Both the position numbers and the translations under genes were made by a program. Shown here one piece after another: positions 35,040-43,516 of a stretch of DNA of 64,000 nt (within the stretch, counting starts at the first letter, position 1; the number at the start of each line of letters is the position of its first letter). Below the pieces are notes generated by a model. It made no database searches. It worked only from the letters and a program-made list of their open reading frames with translations, and had not been told where the DNA came from. Source of the stretch: Bacillus sp. SJS (GTDB taxonomy: Bacteria > Bacillota > Bacilli > Bacillales > Bacillaceae); NCBI RefSeq assembly GCF_000732485.2, contig NZ_JAQV02000004.1, positions 145,401 to 209,400 of the forward strand. The letters are read 5' to 3'.

Positions 35040-35090
35040 TAATTAGTAAATTTAACCCAATTTACTAGATTCATTATACAACACCCTTAG
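35040..35090 (-). promoter_or_regulatory. Pilin promoter -10 and 5'-terminal hairpin
   Basis: TATAAT on the minus strand at 35078-35073 would place the transcript start near 35066. A perfect nine-base inverted repeat TAGTAAATT/AATTTACTA (35044-35052, 35059-35067) begins there. Such 5'-terminal hairpins protect messages in Bacillus (aprE leader). No good -35 is visible, so another sigma factor or an activator is possible. GGGGG lies ahead of the pilin ATG. Confidence 0.55.
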
Positions 35091-35121
35091 GCATTACGAT
35101 AGATATTTTTGACATATTTTT

Positions 35122-36327
35122 TTACTGGACATGATTAAAAATATCAAACATCGGGACTATTATCGCTATGACAATTGTACCAACTATTCCAGCAAGAAGA
35201 ACAATCATTAAAGGTTCTATAATAGATTTCAGGCGATCTGTACTGTTTTCAACTTCTTCCTCATAAAAATCTGCTACCTTTCCTAACATAGCATCCAAGG
35301 AACCTGTCTCTTCTCCTATAGCAATCATTTGCGTTACAAGCGGAGGGAATGCCCAATGTTTTCGCATAGGTTCTGTTATAGAAAAGCCATTTTCCAATGA
35401 TTTTCTCGACTCTAAAATCACTTTGGAAATCACTTCATTTTCCACCACTTTTTCAACGATGCCCATAGCTTGCAGAATTGGGACCGAGCTTGAAAAAAGA
35501 GAGCTCAAGGTTCTTGTCATTCGGGCCAGGACAGCTTTTTGAATCATTTTCCCGAAAATCGGCAGCTTTAAGGCCACTAAATCCAGATAGTAGCGAGTTG
35601 CTGGGGTTTTCCTCATAACTACAAAGGCTGCTGTTAAAAGGGCGAATATAATGAGCAATAGCCACCAGTAAACCTGCATAAAATTACTGGCATTGAGCAC
35701 AACCTGCGTAATAACAGGAAGCTCTGCCCCAAACCCTTCAAACATCGTAACAAACGTAGGCACAACAGATAACAGCAGGAAAATGACTACTCCAACTGCA
35801 ACCACAGCAACGGCCATCGGATAGGCAAGGGCAGATTGGATTTTCTGCTTTGTCCTGTTTTGTTTTTCATAGTGTTCAGCAAGCCTTTCAAGCGTTTCAT
35901 CCATGTTTCCACTCGCTTCACCGGCTCGAATCATATTTACAAACATACCCGAGAATATTTTGCTGTGCTTGGACGATGCGGCAGATAGAGGATTTCCTGA
36001 CCTCATATCTTCCTCCATCTGCTCAAGCGCTCTTCGAAGCGCCTTGCTTTCGGTTTGCTTTGCGAGAATGTTTGTAGAGTCAACAACTGATATTCCCGCT
36101 TTCAGAAGTGTGGAGAATTGACGCAAAAAAATGACGAAATCCTGAAGCTTAACCGGGTTCCCGATGCTGATGTCCTTAGTCAAAAAGGTTTCCGGTACTT
36201 CGTTTAGCTTCGTAACCCGGATTCCTGATTCACCAAGCTTTAAAACAGCTTCTCTTTTAGACGGAGCGGTCAGTTTCCCGCTCACTTTGCCTTTTTTATC
36301 GCGGCCTTCATATTGATATCTTCCCAT
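35122..36327 (-). CDS. pilC: Type IV pilus inner-membrane platform protein PilC
   Basis: A 401-residue GspF/PilC-family protein: an N-terminal segment (YEGRDKKGKVSGKLTAPSKREAV), two homologous T2SSF domains (about 65-190 and 270-390) with signatures FLRQFSTLLKAGISVVDS and RMTRTLSSLFSSSVPILQAM, and three membrane helices. It anchors the extension and retraction ATPases. Its ATG shares one base with the pilT stop (TAATG). Confidence 0.95.
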   Translation of the reverse strand: MGRYQYEGRDKKGKVSGKLTAPSKREAVLKLGESGIRVTKLNEVPETFLTKDISIGNPVKLQDFVIFLRQFSTLLKAGISVVDSTNILAKQTESKALRRALEQMEEDMRSGNPLSAASSKHSKIFSGMFVNMIRAGEASGNMDETLERLAEHYEKQNRTKQKIQSALAYPMAVAVVAVGVVIFLLLSVVPTFVTMFEGFGAELPVITQVVLNASNFMQVYWWLLLIIFALLTAAFVVMRKTPATRYYLDLVALKLPIFGKMIQKAVLARMTRTLSSLFSSSVPILQAMGIVEKVVENEVISKVILESRKSLENGFSITEPMRKHWAFPPLVTQMIAIGEETGSLDAMLGKVADFYEEEVENSTDRLKSIIEPLMIVLLAGIVGTIVIAIIVPMFDIFNHVQ

Positions 36328-37367
36328 TACTCCACCGCTCCCTGCATGTATGGCAATGCGGTTTCCCTTTCAATAATTCCGCTTTTCACAAATTCTTCGA
36401 GCTTGCTTTGAAACGAATGCATTCCCTGTGCCCGGCTTGTCTGGATTACACTTGGAATTTGATGTGTTTTTTCATTGCGAATCAGATTGGCAACAGCTGA
36501 ATTATTCAATAATATTTCAGTTACCGCTCTTCTTCCTTTACGATCGGCGGTCGGAAAAAGCCTTTGAGAAACTACACCGATCAGCACAGATGCAATCTGA
36601 AGCCGGATTTGCGGCTGCTGATTGGCTGGAAACACATCGATCATTCGGTCAATGGTCGTAGATGCCGATGATGTATGGAGCGTGGCCAGCACCAGATGCC
36701 CGGTTTCCGCAGCAGTAATCGCTGTATGAATGGTTTCCAAATCGCGAAGCTCCCCGACCAGAATCACATCCGGGTCCTGCCGCAATGCAGCTTTTAGCCC
36801 TGTTGCAAATGTAGTCGTGTCAAATCCGACTTCTCTTTGCTCAACCACGCATTTTTGATGCTTGTGCAAATACTCAATCGGATCTTCAAGTGTGATGATA
36901 TGTTTGCGGATTGTTTTATTCATATAATCAATCATGGCTGCAAGTGTAGTAGACTTGCCGCTCCCTGTCGGACCGGTTACGAGCAAGAGTCCGTGGGGCT
37001 TGTCCACCATATCTTTTAGAATCGGAGGCAATTCCATTGAATCTATCGATGGAATGGTTCTTGGTACAATTCGGATGGAAAGAGAGATGCACGACCTCTG
37101 TCTGAAGGCATTGATCCGGAATCTTGAAATACCGGGAATTCCGTAAGAGAAGTCCAGTTCCCCTTTTTCCTCAAAAAGGGCCCATTTTGTTTTCGAAATG
37201 ATCGCTTTGGCCATGCCTTCCGTATCAGCCGGCATTAGCGGTTTATCCCCCATTTTAATCAAGTCTCCGTTTATTCGAAGGACAGGAGGCACGCCAACAG
37301 ATAAATGAATATCAGACGCCTGGCGTTCGTAGGCAGTTGTTAAAATGGAATCAATTTGACTTTTCAT
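36327..37367 (-). CDS. pilT: Pilus retraction ATPase PilT
   Basis: A 346-residue hexameric secretion ATPase. It shows Walker A GPTGSGKSTT, the Asp box ITLEDPIEYLH, Walker B VGELRD, the His box HLVLATLHTSSA, and a C-terminal motif AVANLIRNEK, which resembles the AIRNLIREK retraction motif of PilT. It is therefore distinct from the extension ATPase next door, and its presence implies a retractable pilus. B. subtilis lacks a PilT in its competence pilus operon. Confidence 0.95.
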   Translation of the reverse strand: MKSQIDSILTTAYERQASDIHLSVGVPPVLRINGDLIKMGDKPLMPADTEGMAKAIISKTKWALFEEKGELDFSYGIPGISRFRINAFRQRSCISLSIRIVPRTIPSIDSMELPPILKDMVDKPHGLLLVTGPTGSGKSTTLAAMIDYMNKTIRKHIITLEDPIEYLHKHQKCVVEQREVGFDTTTFATGLKAALRQDPDVILVGELRDLETIHTAITAAETGHLVLATLHTSSASTTIDRMIDVFPANQQPQIRLQIASVLIGVVSQRLFPTADRKGRRAVTEILLNNSAVANLIRNEKTHQIPSVIQTSRAQGMHSFQSKLEEFVKSGIIERETALPYMQGAVE

Positions 37368-37382
37368 TTAGGCCTTCACCTT

Positions 37383-39050
37383 TTATTCCGGCATCGCAAC
37401 CCGGAGAATTTCTTCTGTTGTCGTAAGCCCTTGCTTCACTTTTAATAGGCCGTCGTCAATCAAAAAGATGGTTTTGTTTTTCACTGCTAAATCACGAAGG
37501 ACAGAGAACGGTTCGTTGTTTAAAATGAGCCGTCTCATCTCATCATCAATCATTAAAAGCTCATGGATGGCAATTCTTCCTTTATAGCCAGTCATGTTGC
37601 ACATCCCGCAGCCTTTGCCTCTAGCTGTTTTTTCAATACGGAGTCCTCTGCGGGCAAAAATTTCTGCTTCCCGCTTTGTCACAGTCTGCTCCTCTGCACA
37701 ATCCCGGCAAACCTTCCTGACAAGCCGCTGAGACACGACGCCTGTCAGGGAGGACGCCACTAGAAAAGGTTCCACTCCCATATCAATCAGACGGGTAACC
37801 GTACCAAGCGAATCATTCGTATGAAGCGTGCTCAGCACAAGATGCCCGGTCAGCGAGGCTCTTACCGCAATTTCTGCTGTTTCGCGATCACGGATCTCCC
37901 CGACCATAATGATATTCGGATCCTGACGCAGCATCGATCGAAGTCCTTTTGCAAACGTCATTCCCACATTGGCATTGACCTGGATCTGGTTGATCCCTTC
38001 CAGCTGATATTCAACAGGGTCTTCAATCGTAATAATATTTACCGCTTCACTATTTAGCCTGTTAAGGGCCGCATAGAGAGTAGATGATTTGCCTGATCCC
38101 GTTGGCCCCGTTATTAAGACAATGCCGGTCGGCTGTTCAATTAGACTATTAAATCGCTGAAGGTTCAGACTGTTAAAGCCGAGTTTGTCCAAATCATTCA
38201 GTGTGCTGCCTAAATCCAAAATCCTCATTACAATTTTCTCGCCATAAACAGTGGGAAGTGTAGAAACACGCAAATCCAATGGATTCAGGTTTATAACGGT
38301 TTTTATCCTTCCATCCTGAGGAACCCGATGCTCGGTTATATCAAGATTCGACATGATTTTTATTCTGGCTGTCAGGACGCTTTGCATGTGCTTTGGCAGC
38401 GTCCGTTCATTTTTTAGAACCCCGTCTACACGGTAGCGGATCAGTATTTTCGTTTCATGCGGATCAATATGAATATCACTTGCTTTTTGCTGAACAGCAC
38501 TTTGCAGGATCTGATTGACCATGCGGACGATTGGGGAATCATCTCCGGTTATCGTATCTTCCTCTACTTTTTCTTCAACAGATATTTGATCCATAAAGTC
38601 TGACATACTATCATCAGATTCATAAAATTTTGCAATAGCTTTATTGAGATCGTCCTTGGAAGCAATCGCCGTCTGAATCTGAAACCCAGTCGCTAAGCGC
38701 AAATCATCAACTGTATAAAAATCCATTGGGTCAGCCATGGCAACGAAAAGCTTGTCTCCATCTTTCTTGAGTGGAATAACCAGGTTTCGTTTTGCCATTT
38801 CTTTAGGAACAATATTCATAATTTTTTGATCAAATGGATATCTATAGAGACTGATATGAGGAATACCAAGCTGAAATTCCAGCACTTCAATTAGCTGCTG
38901 TTCCGTCATGAATCCTCTCTCTACTAATGCGTCACCAATCTTCTGGCCTTTTTGCTTTTCTGAAAGAGTCTGATTTAGCTGTTCTTCCGTGATGAGGCCG
39001 GCTTCTACAAGAAGATCGCCTAGCCGTTTACGGGTTGTGGTCAAATTCAT
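37383..39050 (-). CDS. pilB: Pilus extension ATPase PilB with MshEN domain
   Basis: A 555-residue secretion ATPase. Residues 9-60 form an MshEN domain with two repeats, RLGDLLVEAGLITEEQL and KIGDALVERGFMTEQQL, matching the c-di-GMP-binding consensus RLGxxLLxxGLLxxxxL. Then come Walker A GPTGSGKSSTLYAAL, Asp box TIEDPVEYQLEG, Walker B VGEIRD, His box and a tetracysteine zinc site (CRDC ... CGMC). The ATG at 39050 is preceded by A and a run of nine G; TTG at 39044 is an alternative start. Confidence 0.95.
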   Translation of the reverse strand: MNLTTTRKRLGDLLVEAGLITEEQLNQTLSEKQKGQKIGDALVERGFMTEQQLIEVLEFQLGIPHISLYRYPFDQKIMNIVPKEMAKRNLVIPLKKDGDKLFVAMADPMDFYTVDDLRLATGFQIQTAIASKDDLNKAIAKFYESDDSMSDFMDQISVEEKVEEDTITGDDSPIVRMVNQILQSAVQQKASDIHIDPHETKILIRYRVDGVLKNERTLPKHMQSVLTARIKIMSNLDITEHRVPQDGRIKTVINLNPLDLRVSTLPTVYGEKIVMRILDLGSTLNDLDKLGFNSLNLQRFNSLIEQPTGIVLITGPTGSGKSSTLYAALNRLNSEAVNIITIEDPVEYQLEGINQIQVNANVGMTFAKGLRSMLRQDPNIIMVGEIRDRETAEIAVRASLTGHLVLSTLHTNDSLGTVTRLIDMGVEPFLVASSLTGVVSQRLVRKVCRDCAEEQTVTKREAEIFARRGLRIEKTARGKGCGMCNMTGYKGRIAIHELLMIDDEMRRLILNNEPFSVLRDLAVKNKTIFLIDDGLLKVKQGLTTTEEILRVAMPE

Positions 39051-39051
39051 T

Positions 39052-39060
39052 CCCCCCCCC
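39052..39060 (-). repeat. G9 homopolymer at the pilB ribosome-binding site
   Basis: Nine consecutive G (minus strand) end one base before the pilB ATG and form its only Shine-Dalgarno-like sequence. Slippage would alter spacing and translation without touching the coding frame. Confidence 0.8.
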
Positions 39061-39067
39061 GCTTGTT

Positions 39068-40459
39068 TTATTTTTCAATGGGCTCTTCTTCTGAAGCAGT
39101 ATTTTCACCTTGTGGTTCAGGCTGCTTATCAGACTGCGAATTTTCAGCTGGAACAGCTTTCTCTTCTTCAGTCTGATTTGTTTCCTCAGCAGGCTGCTCA
39201 CTTGCAGGAGGCTGCTGTTCTTCCGCTGCCGGCAGGCTGTCAGGGTTCAAAGGCCCTGCTGGCACGGTGGTCCCTTCAGGTAAACCAGTCTCAGGATTTA
39301 ATAAATTATTAATAACCTCATCTACTACTTCAATCGGCTGATAATAGCGTTTTTCAAGGATTTCATGAATCGGAGGATAAAAATCTTCTGCGATTTCTTC
39401 AATTCCCTGCGGATAGCCTTGATGGTCCGTTACCCGTCTTGTCACTTTAACTAAAATTCCATCCGCACCATCGCGAATTTTTTTCTCTTCCCCTACAGAA
39501 AGAGAAGTATTGTAACGAATAATTTGTTTAAAAGGGAAATACTCAGGTTCCGCAATAACCGGTTCATATGTGTATAAAAGAGGTTTCCCGGATATCTTAA
39601 CCGTCAGGTTCTCTCCAGAAATTTCAAAAACGAGAGTGTAATCTGTCTGATTTGGGTTGAAAATTTTTAAATCCATTTCTTTAGGGATAATCTTTGCTTC
39701 AAATCCCGGATCGGTGTACGGCGGGGCAACTACTCCTGTGTGCCTTTCTACAACAACAAAATTTGTTCCAAGCACCGTTTTAAAAACAGCTGAAGCGATC
39801 ATTCCGAGCGAATCCTGGTTAGTCGCTTCGGGGAATTGCTCCACTAGGGACCATTGGGATAATGCTTTCACTTTTATTGAAGGATTGGATTTGACAAACT
39901 GGAGTATTTCCGGATCGTCAACAGGGACAGGCAAACTCGCCTCGTGAATAATCTGCTCTTCACCTGCAACATATTTTTCTAAATGATAGTGCAGTCCAGC
40001 TTCAAGCTTTGCAGCTGATTCTGTTAACTGCTTTTTAATTTGGTCCATATCAATTTGAGCGGCGTCATTTAAAGCTAAATCAGCTAAAATACGATCAACG
40101 AGCATGCTGTCCAAAGACACTTCAAGCTGGGAAGGCTGGCCATCTGCTGCATTGCGAACACTTTCATCTACTTTAAATTGAATGGCTGCTTCCGGAAGAA
40201 TTTCTTCCCGCTTGAGGAAAGTCAGCTTTATTGAATTAGCACTGCGCCAATCCTTTATGGAGTCCTCTACTTTTTGTGCTGCTTCTCTTTGAGGCAGACC
40301 CGATATATCTATGGAGGCAATTTGCGTGTTAGGTTTAAACCGGTCACCATTACTCAGGTAATCCCACACAGCTTCACCTGCGTAGGAAAACCCGGTCAAA
40401 TAGGCGGTACAAATAAGGAGGGCGAGGAATACCTTTAAAAGCTTTGAGTTTCTCACCGA
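39068..40459 (-). CDS. VanW/G5-domain cell-surface protein in the pil operon
   Basis: About 463 residues. The N-terminal membrane segment (LLKVFLALLICTAYLTGFSYA) is followed by a region resembling the peptidoglycan-binding DUF ahead of VanW, then a G5-like domain (about residues 300-360: LLYTYEPVIAEPEYFPFKQI, GADGILVKVTR). The C-terminal 80 residues are Pro/Glu/Gln-rich and disordered. GTG at 40459, nine bases after GGAGT, is the better start; the frame opens at 40474. In a Gram-positive pilus locus it may guide the fibre through the wall. That role is inference. Confidence 0.7.
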   Translation of the reverse strand, partial: SVRNSKLLKVFLALLICTAYLTGFSYAGEAVWDYLSNGDRFKPNTQIASIDISGLPQREAAQKVEDSIKDWRSANSIKLTFLKREEILPEAAIQFKVDESVRNAADGQPSQLEVSLDSMLVDRILADLALNDAAQIDMDQIKKQLTESAAKLEAGLHYHLEKYVAGEEQIIHEASLPVPVDDPEILQFVKSNPSIKVKALSQWSLVEQFPEATNQDSLGMIASAVFKTVLGTNFVVVERHTGVVAPPYTDPGFEAKIIPKEMDLKIFNPNQTDYTLVFEISGENLTVKISGKPLLYTYEPVIAEPEYFPFKQIIRYNTSLSVGEEKKIRDGADGILVKVTRRVTDHQGYPQGIEEIAEDFYPPIHEILEKRYYQPIEVVDEVINNLLNPETGLPEGTTVPAGPLNPDSLPAAEEQQPPASEQPAEETNQTEEEKAVPAENSQSDKQPEPQGENTASEEEPIEK

Positions 40460-40470
40460 TACATTACTCC

Positions 40471-41298
40471 TCACATTTCAACGTTCATTGATAATTCAAC
40501 AATTATTCCAGGACCTTCTTCTTGAGCATGGCGAATCGCTTCCGCTGTAAGTAGGCTGTCTTTTTTCACCAGAATATGCCCCGATTTCGTATAAATATCT
40601 TTTAAAACTCTCTTGCCTTCAAGAAGCTGAAGCTGTTTTTCTTTAATATCATTCATCGGCTGGGACGCATATCCCATAGACTTAGGCTCATGCGTAAATA
40701 CAGGTTCTGACACAATCTCAGGCTCTGCAGGAGCTGGAGCAGGCATTTCCGATACAGGAATGGTTACTGCAACAATTTCTTCTGGTTCGACAGTGTTTTG
40801 CCCTGCCAATTCCTCTGGTGCCGAATGGAAATGAACATCCTCTTTTACGACAAGAATATCCTTTCCGAAGGTCATTACATCACTTGATGCAATGGTCACC
40901 TGTTTTTCCTTATGGCCGATTTGGAGTCCAAGAATTAATCCGTTATCCTCATCGACAAAAAATTCCTTTGCTTCTCCTAATAACTGGCCTTTCCGAGTCA
41001 TAACACGAGTATCATTTATTTTAATCCGCTTATTCACAAGCTGGTTGGCAATGGGAATTTCGTTTAAATCAATAATAGAATTTTCTGATTCAATTGTTAC
41101 CGCATATTCTCCGATTCCCACAATCTTCTTAAATGGGATCGCTTTAACGCTTACCTGCCACTCTGCATGCTCAACCGTAAGGAAATCAACCGTTCCCTTT
41201 TCCGGATTGATTACCAAAGATTTCACTTCTCCAGCCTCTGTTCCTTCAGTAATACAAACGATTGGCAATCCGACTATTTCAATACTTTTTTTCATCAT
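40471..41298 (-). CDS. PRC-barrel domain protein in the pil operon
   Basis: A 275-residue cytosolic protein. Two PRC-barrel domains lie at about residues 5-75 (GLPIVCITEGTEAGEVKSLVINPEKG) and 85-155 (INDTRVMTRKGQLLGEAKEFFVDEDNG, cited in parts). A Pro/Ala/Glu-rich linker and a short C-terminal domain follow (VLKDIYTKSGHILVKKDSLL). Homologues are often found in Firmicutes near pilus or cell-wall genes, with no known activity. It may be a scaffold or regulator. Confidence 0.7.
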   Translation of the reverse strand: MMKKSIEIVGLPIVCITEGTEAGEVKSLVINPEKGTVDFLTVEHAEWQVSVKAIPFKKIVGIGEYAVTIESENSIIDLNEIPIANQLVNKRIKINDTRVMTRKGQLLGEAKEFFVDEDNGLILGLQIGHKEKQVTIASSDVMTFGKDILVVKEDVHFHSAPEELAGQNTVEPEEIVAVTIPVSEMPAPAPAEPEIVSEPVFTHEPKSMGYASQPMNDIKEKQLQLLEGKRVLKDIYTKSGHILVKKDSLLTAEAIRHAQEEGPGIIVELSMNVEM

Positions 41299-41324
41299 TC
41301 ACCACATCCAATAGATTAATAGAT

Positions 41325-42854
41325 TCATTGTTGCTGCTTTTTCGTCCAGGATAGCTGTTCTTTTAAGTATGGATAGGATTCCAAATATTCCATTGCTTCC
41401 ATATAAACATTTTGAAATTCTATTTCCTGTCCCTTTTCCTCTAAATAAGTTAAATATAATTGCACGAAAACAAAATATTCCCGGATTCCTATAGTAGAAG
41501 TCAGCACCTTATCCATTATCGCATTAAATTCATAGCCAAGAGAAGTTTCTTTTAACTCAAGAAGCTGATTGTATAAAACTTCTAGAAATTCATCCGGCAT
41601 CGATTTCTGAATAGATACAGCTTCTTCAAGAGGTTGTTCCACTTCTCGCTCTTCATAAGCATCTCCCGAATCGCCGGTGTCAGTGTTTTCTTCGATATCT
41701 TGAACATACAGTTCAGGAATTTGCAGTTCAGCTGCTTTTTCTTCAACAGCCTCCTCTTGTTCAAATTCCTCTTCAGCAGATTTACTATCAGAATCAAATG
41801 CCATGACAGATTCTTCTTCAGCCGCTTTTCCAACAGAAAGTTCTTCTTCGTCAGAAAGGGCGTCATTCGTAATGGGTTGAAGTACATCCAAATCCAAATC
41901 ATAAACCGGAAGATCGTCCTTAACAGCATCCTCTTCAAACCAAGAAGCAAAACCCTTCATTTCTTCGTCGGTTATTTCTGCTTCTCTTTTCTCTGTTTCT
42001 TCCTCGGTGAAGTCTATTTCCGGCTCTCCTGCAAGCTCCATTAAAACGTCAGCAGCACTTTCTGGAGCAATTTCCTTTATTAAAACAGCATCTTTTTCTG
42101 ATATAGAAATTAATGAGGTCCCCTCCCCGGTAACGAGGTTGTCGTATAGGCTCTCCTCTTTTTCCTGATCAAAATTATTTTCCGAAAGCTCCTCTAAGAA
42201 GCTTCGGCCATTTAATGAATCTAAGTCTTCTTCATCCACTGTAACACCGGATTCTTCTTCATCTGGATGACTCTCAAACCACTCTTCCAATAACTCTGGA
42301 TCAGAGTCAGATGGAACAGAAGTTTCCGTTTTGTCAGCAAATTCTTCCTCGCTTGAAGCAGTTTCTTCAATATACCAGTCGGTTTCAAGGATTTCTTCAT
42401 TTTCATCTTCCACGAGGCTACGCTCCTGATCATCGGGTTTTTCTTCAAACCAATCAAGATCAATTATTTCATCCTCGTTTGTTTTTACATCATCATTCTG
42501 ATTATGAAATTGCTCATACTCAGGATACTGATTGCTTTCTTCCCTTTCGAAAGGAGATTCTTCGTACAGATCTTCATCTGTATGATCATAACCCTCAACA
42601 GCAAGAAATTTTGCTCCTTTTTGATGAATAAAATAGGCTGCCATTCCGAGCAATAATGCTGTTACGAGAACAGACTGCCATATAGGCATAACCTGAGATC
42701 CCGCTAAGTACATCAAAGCCAATAAAAATGAAACGGCTGTAATCAGCCACTTTCCTTCCGCTCTTAATGGGAAAGGGATCAAAAGAAATACAGGAACCCA
42801 AATCAGCAAACCTGCAAGTAAGTACAAAATAAAATTCCAACTAATAAAATCCAA
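41325..42854 (-). CDS. Acidic membrane-anchored protein of unknown function at the head of the pil operon
   Basis: 509 residues not recognised as a known family. Residues 5-80 hold three hydrophobic helices (ILYLLAGLLIWVPVFLLI, WLITAVSFLLALMYLAGS, SVLVTALLLGMAAYFIH). Residues 95-420 are very acidic and low in complexity, with repeated Asp-Trp/Glu-Trp-Phe-Glu elements (DLDWFEEKPD, LETDWYIEE, LEEWFESHPD, FASWFEEDA). Residues 425-505 form a helical domain. The TTG start follows GAGGTGATAAA. It is first in the minus-strand operon. The repeated acidic-aromatic motifs look like docking sites. Confidence 0.65.
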   Translation of the reverse strand: MDFISWNFILYLLAGLLIWVPVFLLIPFPLRAEGKWLITAVSFLLALMYLAGSQVMPIWQSVLVTALLLGMAAYFIHQKGAKFLAVEGYDHTDEDLYEESPFEREESNQYPEYEQFHNQNDDVKTNEDEIIDLDWFEEKPDDQERSLVEDENEEILETDWYIEETASSEEEFADKTETSVPSDSDPELLEEWFESHPDEEESGVTVDEEDLDSLNGRSFLEELSENNFDQEKEESLYDNLVTGEGTSLISISEKDAVLIKEIAPESAADVLMELAGEPEIDFTEEETEKREAEITDEEMKGFASWFEEDAVKDDLPVYDLDLDVLQPITNDALSDEEELSVGKAAEEESVMAFDSDSKSAEEEFEQEEAVEEKAAELQIPELYVQDIEENTDTGDSGDAYEEREVEQPLEEAVSIQKSMPDEFLEVLYNQLLELKETSLGYEFNAIMDKVLTSTIGIREYFVFVQLYLTYLEEKGQEIEFQNVYMEAMEYLESYPYLKEQLSWTKKQQQ

Positions 42855-42860
42855 TTTATC

Positions 42861-42991
42861 ACCTCAGCCGAAAGATTCATGCATAAAGAACTATTAATCA
42901 ATTAAACGTGTAAAAAAATCCCTGAAATGGACAATATTCGACTATCATTTATTGTATAATAAACTTATTGAATTTGAAAGAAGGGAATCAT
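42861..42991. promoter_or_regulatory. Divergent control region of the two pilus transcription units
   Basis: The acidic membrane protein gene and the minor pilin genes diverge here. A TATAAT at 42955-42960 suits a plus-strand start near 42967; its -35 is poor. The region is AT-rich; no clear minus-strand promoter or operator was identified. Confidence 0.4.
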
Positions 42992-43516
42992 ATGTTTGAG
43001 AGAATTATTTCTTCCGATCAAAAAGGATTTACATTAATAGAAGTACTTATTTCCATTACTATTTTCAGTGTCCTGACCATCGGAATGCTGCAATTTTTCA
43101 ATCAGGCATTAAATTTTTCCAATAAAAATGAAGATAAAACACTTGGCATTTATGTAGCCCGAAACATGATTAATTATATGGAACAGCAAAGCTTTAGTAA
43201 TATAAATAGTTTTTACGTGAAGGAGACCGGGGCAACGGTCATTGAATCCCCTTCTTGTGAAAAGGATACGCTGGCAAATGGAGAAAAGGTACTGAATCAA
43301 ACAGAGAAGATTACGCTTAACGGAAAAGAAACAACAAGATGCGCATTAAATTTTACTCCAAAATTAAATAACCGCCAGTTTTCGGTAAAGGTTGAAGTTA
43401 AAAGACATACTGATGAAAAACTGCGGAATTCATTGATCCCCGTCAACGTGATCGTTTCATGGGATAACACTAAAACACAGCTAGAGGGGTACATTGCCAA
43501 TGAAAAAAACCGCTGA
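42992..43516 (+). CDS. Minor prepilin, PilV-like
   Basis: A 174-residue prepilin with the processing site KG|FTLIEVLISITIFSVLTIGMLQFF (Glu5 present). A short globular domain carries one pair of cysteines (CEKD ... TRCALNF). ATG at 42992 follows GAAGGG; an upstream frame to 42968 lacks a ribosome site. It overlaps the next gene. Minor pilins of this kind prime pilus assembly at the tip. Confidence 0.88.
   Translation: MFERIISSDQKGFTLIEVLISITIFSVLTIGMLQFFNQALNFSNKNEDKTLGIYVARNMINYMEQQSFSNINSFYVKETGATVIESPSCEKDTLANGEKVLNQTEKITLNGKETTRCALNFTPKLNNRQFSVKVEVKRHTDEKLRNSLIPVNVIVSWDNTKTQLEGYIANEKNR

Noticed and set aside
39052..39060. G9 tract as a sequencing error
   Set aside because: It lies between genes and does not break any frame, so there is no sign of error; still, homopolymer length is the least certain part of any assembly.
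41582..42044. Overlapping Lys/Leu/Phe-rich ORFs on both strands inside the acidic membrane protein gene
   Set aside because: Frame-shifted readings of GAA-rich codons commonly give such products.
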